Origin: an uncultured Eubacteriaceae bacterium | GTDB lineage: Bacteria > Bacillota > Clostridia > Lachnospirales > CAG-274 | DNA length: 62,325 nt | Direction of reading: 5' to 3' | Assembly: GCA_946497035.1 (NCBI GenBank) | Contig: CAMMIW010000013.1 | Coordinates: 1-62,325, forward strand | Shown: positions 47,023-55,688 of the stretch, in pieces | Numbering within the stretch: position 1 is the first letter of the stretch | How the letters are laid out: every line of letters begins with the position of its first letter | Translations under genes and position numbers: made by a program | Notes under the pieces: model-generated | What the model was told of the DNA's origin: nothing | Databases searched by the model: none | What the model saw: the letters and a program-made list of their open reading frames with translations, nothing else

Positions 47023-48666
47023 TTAAGCTAAACAATTATTTAAATCTTCTTGTGGAGTGCTGATAGGTTTTAATTCAAAAGTTTTTATTAAGTAATTTAA
47101 TACATTTTCAGTTAAAAATGCTGGTAATGTAGGGCCAATATACATACCTTTTATACCTAAAGATAATAAAGCTAATAAATCTGCCACCGCTTTTTGCTCA
47201 TACCAAGATAAAATAATAGAAAGTGGTAATCCATTTACATCTGTTTCAAATGCATCTGCTAAAGCTAGAGCTATTTTAACAGCAGAATATGCATCATTAC
47301 ATTGTCCTACATCTAAAAGCCTTGGTATGCCTGATATTTCGCCAAAGTTTAATTTATTAAATCTATATTTTCCACAAGCTAAAGTTAAAATTACACAATC
47401 TTCAGGTACAAGCTTTGCAAACTCTGTATAGTAGCTTCTTTCTTTTCTTGAGCCATCACAACCACCTATTAAAAAGAAATGTTTTATTTTACCATTTTTA
47501 ACAAAGTCTATTATTGTTTCTGCATTGCTTAATAAAGCATTATGTCCAAAACCTACAGTTATCTCTTTAATTTGTTCATCTTCTTTAAAGCCGCCTAGCT
47601 CTAACGCTTTATTTATTATTTCACTAAAGTCTTTTTCTCCTTTTTCATTTTTCCCTATATATTTAATATTTTCCCAGCCAACTACACTTGTTGTAAAAAT
47701 TCTATCTTTATAAGAATCTTTTGGTTTCATAATACAGTTAGTTGTCATAAGTATACAACCTGGTATATTATCAAATTCTTTTTGTTGCTCTTGCCAAGCC
47801 CCACCAAAATTTCCGACTAAATGTGGATATTTATTTAACTCTGGATATCCGTGAGAAGGTATCATCTCACCGTGAGTATATATATTTATACCTTTTCCTT
47901 CCGTTTGTTTTAAAAGCATCTCTAAATCTTTTAAATCGTGGCCAGAAACTATTATAAAAGGACCTTTTTTAATATTAACATTTACTTTATGTGGCTTTGG
48001 ATTTTTATATATAGTTGTATTTGCTTCATCTAATTTTTTCATTATAGCTACAGACATTTCACCTGTTTCCATAGCTAGTTTAATTAAATCTTCTAATTTT
48101 AAACTATTATCTGTAACTAAGCATAAAGCTTTAAAATAAAAATTGTCAACATCTTCATCAAAAAAAGCTAGTTCTCTTGCTTGATGGCCATATGCAGATA
48201 TACCTTTCAAACCATAAACAATTGTTTCTCTTAAAGAACGAATATCTGGATCTAAATTTTCATCATATTTTATACCTGCTTTTATAGAATCTTTTAATAT
48301 TTCTTCTCTTGTTTTAGAAAGATTATAATTTGCTTGCTCACAATCATTTTTTATGTTATCACATTTTTCTCTTAAGTCTTCTTTTATTTTTTGAGATTGT
48401 TTTAATAGCTCTTCATGAACATCTAAGTCAAAATTTACATTTGTAAGTGTTGTAAATAAACTATTTTCTACAAAGCTTACTATATTTTTATCTATATTAT
48501 TTCCTTTTTTTAAAAGCTCATAAGCATAAAAACTTATACCTTTTAATTGATAAATTAACAAATCTTGCAATCTTGAAAGCTCAGGTGTTTTACCACAAAC
48601 CCCCATTATAGTACAACCTTTGCCACCAGCTGTTTGTTCACATTGATAACAAAACATTTTTTCCAT
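47023..48666 (-). CDS. hcp: Hybrid cluster protein (hydroxylamine reductase / NO-related)
   Basis: A 547-residue class I-type Hcp. The N-terminal cysteine motif is C6, C9, C18, C24 (FCYQCEQTAGGKGC then TIMGVCGK), and the hybrid-cluster ligand region (GHDLKDLEMLLKQTEGKGIN, TNCIMKPKDSY, GGCDGSRKERSYYTEFA, LACGKYRFN) is intact. Hcp reduces nitric oxide and can reduce hydroxylamine, protecting against nitrosative stress. RBS AAAGGAGATTTTATT. It is divergent from a Crp/Fnr-type gene that probably controls it. Confidence 0.95.
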   Translation of the reverse strand: MEKMFCYQCEQTAGGKGCTIMGVCGKTPELSRLQDLLIYQLKGISFYAYELLKKGNNIDKNIVSFVENSLFTTLTNVNFDLDVHEELLKQSQKIKEDLREKCDNIKNDCEQANYNLSKTREEILKDSIKAGIKYDENLDPDIRSLRETIVYGLKGISAYGHQARELAFFDEDVDNFYFKALCLVTDNSLKLEDLIKLAMETGEMSVAIMKKLDEANTTIYKNPKPHKVNVNIKKGPFIIVSGHDLKDLEMLLKQTEGKGINIYTHGEMIPSHGYPELNKYPHLVGNFGGAWQEQQKEFDNIPGCILMTTNCIMKPKDSYKDRIFTTSVVGWENIKYIGKNEKGEKDFSEIINKALELGGFKEDEQIKEITVGFGHNALLSNAETIIDFVKNGKIKHFFLIGGCDGSRKERSYYTEFAKLVPEDCVILTLACGKYRFNKLNFGEISGIPRLLDVGQCNDAYSAVKIALALADAFETDVNGLPLSIILSWYEQKAVADLLALLSLGIKGMYIGPTLPAFLTENVLNYLIKTFELKPISTPQEDLNNCLA

Positions 48667-48759
48667 AATAAAATCTCCTTTATAAAAATATTTACAAAAA
48701 CTAAATACTAAATTATAATAAGTTTAAACACATTATACCTTAATATTATAAAAATTTCA

Positions 48760-48773
48760 GTTGTATAAACAAC
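48760..48773. promoter_or_regulatory. Inverted repeat operator candidate between hcp and the Crp/Fnr gene
   Basis: GTTGT-ATAA-ACAAC lies in the 123-bp divergent intergenic region just before the RBS of the regulator. The symmetry suits a Crp/Fnr dimer, for autoregulation or control of hcp. Confidence 0.4.
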
Positions 48774-48789
48774 GAAAAGGAGATTTTTA

Positions 48790-49467
48790 ATGGAAAAATA
48801 TATTAAAATAATAAAAAATTCAAAGTTATTTTTTAATATTTCAGAAGATGAAATAAAATTAATATTAAATCATCTTTTACTACATATAAAAGATTATAAA
48901 AAAGGCCAATATATATTTAATATTGGCGATAAAATAAATGGACTAGGCTTGGTTGTATCAGGCTTAGTACATATAGAAAAGGAAGATTTTTTTGGTAATA
49001 GAAGTATTATATGCCAAGTATGTGAAAATGATATTTTTGGTGCTTCTTATTATTATGATGAAGAACCTTTACCAAATAATATATTAGCCGCAACTAATAC
49101 TACTATCATGTTTCTTGATATAAAAAAATCTCTTAATTTGCAAAATCATTGTTGTGATAAAAATTTAAAAGTTATGGATAATTTTATTAAAATAATGTTA
49201 AAAAAGAACAAAGACATAAATAAAAAACTAGATCACATTTCTCAAAGAAATATTAGAAACAAAATTTTATCATTTTTATATGACCAATCTTTAAAAAATA
49301 ACTCTAATTCTTTTTATATTTCTTTTAATAGGCAACAACTGGCAGATTATTTATGTATTGATAGAAGTGCCTTATCAAGTGAGCTTTCAAAAATGCGTAA
49401 AGAAAACTTAATAAATTTTACAAAAAATTATTTTCAATTAAATGATAATATTAAATCATTAAAATAA
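48790..49467 (+). CDS. Crp/Fnr-family transcriptional regulator (probably HcpR-like)
   Basis: A 225-residue regulator with an N-terminal cyclic-nucleotide-binding-like barrel (YIFNIGDKINGLGLVVSGLV ... NDIFGASYYYDEEPLPNN) and a C-terminal helix-turn-helix (FNRQQLADYLCIDRSALSSE). No cluster of cysteines suggests an Fnr FeS cofactor. The divergent pairing with hcp is the typical arrangement of HcpR, which responds to nitric oxide. RBS AAGGAGAT. Confidence 0.85.
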   Translation: MEKYIKIIKNSKLFFNISEDEIKLILNHLLLHIKDYKKGQYIFNIGDKINGLGLVVSGLVHIEKEDFFGNRSIICQVCENDIFGASYYYDEEPLPNNILAATNTTIMFLDIKKSLNLQNHCCDKNLKVMDNFIKIMLKKNKDINKKLDHISQRNIRNKILSFLYDQSLKNNSNSFYISFNRQQLADYLCIDRSALSSELSKMRKENLINFTKNYFQLNDNIKSLK

Positions 49468-49510
49468 AAATAAATTAAGTCAACACCACCAGTTAAATTA
49501 GTATTTTATT

Positions 49511-49527
49511 AGCCCTATACAAGGGCT
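49511..49527 (+). terminator. Terminator after the Crp/Fnr gene
   Basis: AGCCCT and AGGGCT pair across a short AT loop (TAGCCC...GGGCTTTTCC), followed by a modest T run, between two convergent genes. Confidence 0.55.
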
Positions 49528-49556
49528 TTTCCTGTTTTAAGCATCTAAAATTAAAT

Positions 49557-52500
49557 TTATATTCCAAAAAATTTATCAAAAAAATTAAAAAATTTTCTAA
49601 TAATATTTTCTTTTTTTGTTGCTCTATTTATAGTATTTTTAGCAAATCGGCTAATAGGTGGCATAATATCATTTACATCTGTTCCTGTTGTTTTTATTTC
49701 TCCCGCCTCAAAACAATTTTCTATATATTTTTTAGTTTTTTCTTCTTTTAAATTTTCATCTTTAATTATTTTATCTAAGTCTTTTGCTTTTTCTTCTTCT
49801 ACAAATTTAACCCAATCTTCAATAACATTAGAACTATTATCAAGGCTTTGTATAAATTTTTCTATAAGTTCTTTTTTGCTTCTAAGTTGTAAAGAAGAAT
49901 TTATAGCTTTACTAATATTAGTTAAAATTGTTTTATCTTTAAAATTAGACTTATAATATTTTTCAACAAGTAAAAGTATATAATCTATATTAATTTCTAT
50001 TTGTTTTATTAATTCTATTTCAAATACTATATCATTATTAATGTTTTCTTTATCTACATTATTATCCTTTTTATATTGTTGGTAAAAATCTAAATAAATA
50101 CTTTGATAATCTTGGAAATTAGCTTCTGTTAATATTTCATTACCTTTAAAATCATCAAAAGAAGTTAATATATTTCTTACTTTTAATATAATGCCAAAAG
50201 TATTTATAAAATCTTTTTTATTTTCTTCTCCTACAATAGGAGCTCCTAAAGGAAAGTTAATTTGCAATTTTTCTATAAGTTCACTATATCCTTTATAATA
50301 AACTCCATCATGTTTATAACCGTTATAATATTCATTATAAGTTTTCATAAGGATAATACTTTTTGCATCTCTATTACCAAATGTTGCGATAGCTTTTTCT
50401 GTTTCTTCTTGTAATTCTTCTCTAAAACATACAATATTACCATAAGTTTTTATTGAATTAAGTATTCTATTAGTACGAGAAAAGGCCTGTATAAGTCCGT
50501 GCATTTTAAGTTTTTTATCTACCCATAAAGTATTTAAAGTAGTAGCATCAAAACCAGTTAAAAACATATTTACAACAATAAGAATGTCTATTTCTTTATT
50601 TTTCATTCTTTGAGCTACATCTCTGTAATAATTTTGAAAATTTTGGCTTGAAGTGTCGTAATTAGTTTTAAATAATATATTATAATCATTTATAGCATTA
50701 TGTAAAAATTCACGAGAAGGCTTATCAAGATTTTCAGTAGTTTCTGGATTTTCTTCATCTAATAAATCAAGAGCTTCTTCATCTTCATTTACACCATAAC
50801 TATAAATAATAGCTATTTTTAAAGGATTTATAGTATGTTTTTGTTGTATTTTAAACTGTTCATAATAAATTTTTGCCATATCAATAGATGCAACTGCTAA
50901 AATAGAATTAAACCCTGATATATTTTCTTTTTGCTTTCTTTCCAAAGCTTTATTATTTTTTGCAATTTCTGTTATATTTTTAGTTATATTAAATTGGTAA
51001 CTATCATTCCTTTTAGTTTTTTGGTTAAAATGTTGCAAAATATATTGTACAATTTTACTTATACGTTCTGTTGACAAATATGCTTTTTCTGTATCAATAG
51101 CTTTTACTTTTTTATCTATAATATTATCCATAGGCTTCATAGTTTTTACATAATCTACTCTAAAAGGTAAAACATTTTTATCATTTATAGCATCAACAAT
51201 AGTATAAGTATGTAATCTATTACCAAAAAGTTGTTCTGTTGTTTTCATTAAATTATTAGAAGATTTTTGAGCATTTATTGCAAATATAGGAGTACCTGTA
51301 AAACCAAAAATATGATAATTTTTAAAAGCCTTTGTAATTTTTTCGTGCATAGAGCCAAATTGTGAACGGTGGCATTCATCAAAAATAATAACAAAATGCT
51401 TTTTCAGTATATGATGATTTTTATTTTTAGAAACAAAAACATCTAACTTTTGAATAGTAGTAATAATAATTTTTGTGCTTTCATCTTCTAATTGGCTTTT
51501 TAATATTTTTGTAGATGAATTGCCATTTGCTGCTCCTTTTTCAAATTTATCATATTCTTTCATTGTTTGATAATCTAAATCTTTTCTATCTACAACAAAA
51601 AGCACTTTATCTATATAATCTAATTTAGAGGCAATAACGGCCGTTTTAAAAGAAGTTAAAGTTTTTCCACTCCCTGTTGTATGCCAAATATAACCTCCTG
51701 CATCAATAGTTCCTAGTTTTTTATAATTAGTTGATATTTCTATTTTATTTATTATATTTTCTGTTGCAGCTATTTGATAAGGACGCATAACAAGTAATAA
51801 ATTTTCAGAAGTAAAAACACAATATTTAGTTAAAATATTTAATATAGTATGTTTAGCAAAAAAAGTTTTTGTAAAATCTACAATATCGTTTATTATGTTA
51901 TTGTTTTCATCTGCCCAATAAGAAGTAAATTCAAAGCTATTATTTACTTTTTTACCATTAGCTTTAAAAAGATTTTCTCTTGTTGTATTAGAATAATATT
52001 TAGTGTTTGTACCATTAGAGATAACAAATATTTGTACATATTGATATAAACCTGTAAAATTATTAGTTTTATATCTGTTAATTTGATTAAAAGCTTCTCT
52101 AATAGCTACCCCTCTTCTTTTTAGTTCTATATGAACAAGTGGAAAACCATTTACAAGTATAGTAACATCATATCGGCTATTATATTTTCCTTCTTTATTT
52201 TCATATTGATTTATAACTTGTAAAAAATTGTTATGTATATTAGTTTTATCTATAAATTTAATATTTTTATAAGTTCCATCAGTTCTTGTTAATGTTTGTA
52301 TAAAATCTTCTTGTATTTTTTTAGTTTTTTCTATAATACCCTCATTATTAGATAAAATAGCATCTTTATAAAAATTTTCCCATTCGCTATCTGTAAAAGT
52401 AATATTATTAAGCTTTTCAAGGCAATCTCTTAAATTTTTTATAAGTTCATCTTCATTTTTTATATTAGCATATTGATAACCTTGTTTTTTAAGCATATTA

Positions 52501-52622
52501 ATAAACTTGTTTTCCATTTGCATTTCTGTTTGATAGCTTTCATCTCTATCTTCTTTGGAAGGCTTATATTCTGTAATAACAGTTTTTTCATTTGTTGTAG
52601 CAATTATATTATAATCTATCAT
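49557..52622 (-). CDS. hsdR: Type I restriction enzyme HsdR (translocase-endonuclease)
   Basis: A 1,021-residue R subunit. The N-terminal nuclease motif is D152 (YDVTILVNG) with E166-x-K168 (HIELK); the helicase begins at Walker A HTTGSGKT (residues 314-321), DEAD-like motif FDECHRSQFG, motif III FTGTPIF and the late motif QAFSRTNRI follow. It cuts DNA at random sites after translocation when the HsdS target is unmethylated. It is the last gene of hsdM-hsdS-hsdR, 15 bp after hsdS, and is intact. Confidence 0.95.
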   Translation of the reverse strand: MIDYNIIATTNEKTVITEYKPSKEDRDESYQTEMQMENKFINMLKKQGYQYANIKNEDELIKNLRDCLEKLNNITFTDSEWENFYKDAILSNNEGIIEKTKKIQEDFIQTLTRTDGTYKNIKFIDKTNIHNNFLQVINQYENKEGKYNSRYDVTILVNGFPLVHIELKRRGVAIREAFNQINRYKTNNFTGLYQYVQIFVISNGTNTKYYSNTTRENLFKANGKKVNNSFEFTSYWADENNNIINDIVDFTKTFFAKHTILNILTKYCVFTSENLLLVMRPYQIAATENIINKIEISTNYKKLGTIDAGGYIWHTTGSGKTLTSFKTAVIASKLDYIDKVLFVVDRKDLDYQTMKEYDKFEKGAANGNSSTKILKSQLEDESTKIIITTIQKLDVFVSKNKNHHILKKHFVIIFDECHRSQFGSMHEKITKAFKNYHIFGFTGTPIFAINAQKSSNNLMKTTEQLFGNRLHTYTIVDAINDKNVLPFRVDYVKTMKPMDNIIDKKVKAIDTEKAYLSTERISKIVQYILQHFNQKTKRNDSYQFNITKNITEIAKNNKALERKQKENISGFNSILAVASIDMAKIYYEQFKIQQKHTINPLKIAIIYSYGVNEDEEALDLLDEENPETTENLDKPSREFLHNAINDYNILFKTNYDTSSQNFQNYYRDVAQRMKNKEIDILIVVNMFLTGFDATTLNTLWVDKKLKMHGLIQAFSRTNRILNSIKTYGNIVCFREELQEETEKAIATFGNRDAKSIILMKTYNEYYNGYKHDGVYYKGYSELIEKLQINFPLGAPIVGEENKKDFINTFGIILKVRNILTSFDDFKGNEILTEANFQDYQSIYLDFYQQYKKDNNVDKENINNDIVFEIELIKQIEINIDYILLLVEKYYKSNFKDKTILTNISKAINSSLQLRSKKELIEKFIQSLDNSSNVIEDWVKFVEEEKAKDLDKIIKDENLKEEKTKKYIENCFEAGEIKTTGTDVNDIMPPISRFAKNTINRATKKENIIRKFFNFFDKFFGI

Positions 52623-52637
52623 TTTTTCTCCTATTTT

Positions 52638-53762
52638 TTAAAGTTCATTTTTATTTGCTTTTTCTTTAAAATTTAAAAGTTTAGCTCTGTAATATTCATA
52701 TTGCTTTTGCCTTGCCTCTATTTCGGCAGGTAAACCTTTTGTTATATCGTTACAAAGAGTGTCAAATCTGTCTAGTATGTCAACTATTTTTTGTTGTTCT
52801 TCAAGGGATGGAAGTGGTATTTTTATTTTAGAATAAATACTAATCCATTGTCTTTTATGCTCTTTTGGCATATATTTTATACACTTCATAGCATAATATA
52901 AATATCTAAAATTAGCATTAGTTGCATCTTTTAGTTTTAATATTTTCATAGCAGATGATTTAACTTTAAAAGGAAAATCCACCCAATGGAAAGATGTTGT
53001 AAAATCATCAAATATTATAACAGGATTATCTTTGGAAGCATTATAAATACCTGTATTTTCGTTGGTATATCCTAGTATAAAGCTTTGTCCTGCTGTTAAT
53101 ACGGGGATATTAAAACTATCATTGTATTTTGTATCGCTTACTATATATTTTGTAGTTTGTTCATAGGTTAAAATTTCTTCTAACTTAACTCTTTCCACAT
53201 TATATCCAAAGGTGAGCATTTTTTCTCTATAATATTCATATTGCTTTTTTCGTGCTGTAAGCTCTGTTGTAAGCTCCATTGTAAGCTCTGTTGTAAGCTC
53301 TGTGAAATTGTCCAATATTCGCACAATTTCAATTTGGATTTGTAGGTCTGGTGTAGGTATGACTTTAACTTTTAATTTTGTCCAGTGTCTACTGTAACCT
53401 TCACTTTGAATATCCAAATTTTTTAAACAATAATACAAATATTTTGTGTTAACGTTACCTTTTACTTTAATAACTTTTAATCCATCTGAACCTTGAGCAA
53501 ATGCAAAGTCAACAAATTTTACTTCCCTTGTATGATCTCCAAATAAAATATATTCATCTTTATCTAAAATAGCTAAATTATCATCTGTATACCCAATTAT
53601 AAATTTTTGTCCTTGGTCTATAATAGGATATTTACCTATTAATTTATATTCATTTCTCTTAAGTTTATATGGTGGTGTTATAATATTACAAATTTTCTGT
53701 ATTTCCACATACTCGACACCATCAGGACAAAGCCTATCTATTAAATCTTGTAACTTACTCAT
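52638..53762 (-). CDS. hsdS: Type I restriction specificity subunit HsdS with TELT repeat spacer
   Basis: A 374-residue S subunit with two target recognition domains (about residues 20-140 and 195-320), each followed by a conserved helix with the direct repeat RKKQYEYYREKML and RQKQYEYYRAKLL. The central spacer contains TELT-TELT-MELT-TELT (residues 154-169), a four-copy 4-residue repeat. In EcoR124-type enzymes the number of such repeats sets the distance between the two halves of the target. RBS GAGGGATAAA; 1 bp after hsdM. Reading frame intact. Confidence 0.93.
   Translation of the reverse strand: MSKLQDLIDRLCPDGVEYVEIQKICNIITPPYKLKRNEYKLIGKYPIIDQGQKFIIGYTDDNLAILDKDEYILFGDHTREVKFVDFAFAQGSDGLKVIKVKGNVNTKYLYYCLKNLDIQSEGYSRHWTKLKVKVIPTPDLQIQIEIVRILDNFTELTTELTMELTTELTARKKQYEYYREKMLTFGYNVERVKLEEILTYEQTTKYIVSDTKYNDSFNIPVLTAGQSFILGYTNENTGIYNASKDNPVIIFDDFTTSFHWVDFPFKVKSSAMKILKLKDATNANFRYLYYAMKCIKYMPKEHKRQWISIYSKIKIPLPSLEEQQKIVDILDRFDTLCNDITKGLPAEIEARQKQYEYYRAKLLNFKEKANKNEL
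53256..53303 (-). repeat. Four-copy 12-bp tandem repeat in hsdS (TELT spacer)
   Basis: Four 12-bp units of the ACAGAGCTTACA type encode TELT, TELT, MELT and TELT. The third unit differs in its first codon (ATG). Perfect and near-perfect short repeats of this kind gain or lose units by slippage. Confidence 0.8.
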
Positions 53763-53763
53763 T

Positions 53764-55329
53764 TTATCCCTCTATTTCCATAATTATTATATCTATTTCA
53801 TCTCTTAAAACTTGTTGTCTTGCTACAATATTTTTTATTTTTTCATTAAGTTTAATAATATCTATTTTTTCCCTTGTGTCTTCTTGTTCTACATATGCAC
53901 TAACTGAAAGGTTATATTCTTGCTCTGCTACTTCTTCATTTTTAACAAGTTTAGAAAAATATTGTTTATATTCTCTTTTTGTATAAATATCTAATATATT
54001 TTGTATATTTTCATTTGTCAACTTATTATTATTTGTTGCTTTTACAAACTCTTTAGATGCATCTATAAAAAACACATTATTATCTACTTTATTAGATTTT
54101 TTTATTACCATTATACAAGTTGCTATGCTTGTACCATAAAAAAGATTATCAGGTAATTGTATTATTGTATCTATATAATTATTATCTACTAAATATTTTC
54201 TTATTTTTTGCTCTGCTCCCCCTCTATACATTACACCCGGAAAACATACAATAGCTGCTGTTCCATTTTCTGCAAGATAGGATAAAGAGTGCATTATAAA
54301 AGCTAGGTCTGCCTTGCTTTTTGGAGCTAATACCCCTGCTTTTGCAAAACGTTTGTCATTTATAAGTATTTTATCATCATCTCCAACCCATTTTATAGAA
54401 TATGGTGGATTAGATACTATTGCCTCAAATGGTTCAAAATCATTATGTTTTGGATTTATTAATGTATCTTCATTTGCTATATTAAATTTATTGTAGTTTA
54501 TGTCGTGTAAAAACATATTTATTCTACACAAATTATAAGTTGTTATATTTATTTCTTGTCCAAAAAAACCATTTTTAACATTTTGTTCTCCTAATATTTT
54601 TACGAATTTTAATAATAAAGAACCACTTCCACAAGCAGGATCATACACTTTATTTACGCTTTCTTTCCCTACTATTGTTATATGTGTTAATAGTTCAGAT
54701 ACCTCTTGAGGCGTATAGTATTCTCCTCCACTTTTTCCAGCATTAGATGCATACATTCCCATTAAATATTCATAAGCATCTCCAAAAGCATCTATTTTTG
54801 TTTCTTTATATTCTCCCAAATTCATACTTGCAACTTTTTCAAGTAATTTTGTTAATAGCTCATTTCTTTTATTTACAGTAGCACCTAATTTATTACTATT
54901 TACATCTATATCTTCAAATAATCCTTTAAAGTTTTCTTCGCTTGGTGTTCCCTTTGATGAATTTTCTATACTATCAAATATATTTTTTAAATTTTCGTTT
55001 AAGTTTTCATCATCTTTAGCTTTTTTAACTATATTTTCAAACAACTGACTTGGTAATATAAAAAAGCCCTTTTCTTTAACTATTTCTTCTCTTATACTTT
55101 CTGCTTCTTCATCATCTAAATTTGCATAGTTAAAATCTATATCCCCTGATTCTATTTCACCTTTATTTATATAATTTCTTAAATTTTCAGATATATATCT
55201 ATAAAATAACATTCCCAATACATATTGCTTAAAGTCCCAGCCGTCAACGTTTCCTCTTAAATCTTCTGCTATGCTCCATATTGTTTTATATAGTTCTTCT
55301 CTTTCTTGCTCTCTTTTCATATCTATCAT
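53764..55329 (-). CDS. hsdM: Type I restriction methyltransferase HsdM
   Basis: A 521-residue N6-adenine methyltransferase subunit. Motif I DPACGSG (residues 230-236), the FGQE stretch in NGFFGQEIN, and catalytic NPPY (307-310) are intact, with an N-terminal helical HsdM domain (YKTIWSIAEDLRGNVDGWDF). It modifies host DNA at the HsdS target. First gene of the unit, with its own promoter. RBS AAGGGGAT. Confidence 0.95.
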   Translation of the reverse strand: MIDMKREQEREELYKTIWSIAEDLRGNVDGWDFKQYVLGMLFYRYISENLRNYINKGEIESGDIDFNYANLDDEEAESIREEIVKEKGFFILPSQLFENIVKKAKDDENLNENLKNIFDSIENSSKGTPSEENFKGLFEDIDVNSNKLGATVNKRNELLTKLLEKVASMNLGEYKETKIDAFGDAYEYLMGMYASNAGKSGGEYYTPQEVSELLTHITIVGKESVNKVYDPACGSGSLLLKFVKILGEQNVKNGFFGQEINITTYNLCRINMFLHDINYNKFNIANEDTLINPKHNDFEPFEAIVSNPPYSIKWVGDDDKILINDKRFAKAGVLAPKSKADLAFIMHSLSYLAENGTAAIVCFPGVMYRGGAEQKIRKYLVDNNYIDTIIQLPDNLFYGTSIATCIMVIKKSNKVDNNVFFIDASKEFVKATNNNKLTNENIQNILDIYTKREYKQYFSKLVKNEEVAEQEYNLSVSAYVEQEDTREKIDIIKLNEKIKNIVARQQVLRDEIDIIIMEIEG

Positions 55330-55372
55330 TTTATATCCCCTTTATATATTTTTATTATTTTAATTTACATTT

Positions 55373-55401
55373 AGTATACTGTACTTTGTATATATTTACA
55401 A
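55373..55401 (-). promoter_or_regulatory. Promoter of hsdMSR
   Basis: On the minus strand TTGTAA (55396-55401) and TATACT (55373-55378) are 17 bp apart, about 45 bp before hsdM. Confidence 0.55.
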
Positions 55402-55598
55402 TATATTTTAAAATATAACATTATTAAAGTTGTTAAAGTATCAAACATAGGTTACACTTAAACAACTTTTATTAATACTATTATTGGTATTATTAATATT
55501 TCAATTTTTTCTCCTTAAATAGAAAAAGATAGGAAATTCTTCATACCTAATTATTTAATATTATTTTTAACTAATTTACATGTAATAATAGAATAAAA
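55402..55598. other. Intergenic DNA between hsdM and spoVD
   Basis: No gene seen. An inverted repeat AAAGTTGTT (55426-55434) with AACAACTTT (55461-55469) lies upstream of the hsdM promoter and could bind a regulator. Confidence 0.35.
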
Positions 55599-55631
55599 AG
55601 ACAAAGTCTAAAAATTTTTCGACTTTGTCTT
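55599..55631 (-). terminator. Terminator after spoVD
   Basis: AAGACAAAGTC and its exact complement form an 11-bp stem with an 11-nt loop and a T tract on the minus strand, about 60 bp past the spoVD stop. It ends the first part of the division cluster. Confidence 0.8.
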
Positions 55632-55688
55632 AATTCTAATGGTATAGACTTTATCTACACCCTTTATAGTGGTTACTCTTTTATCAAA

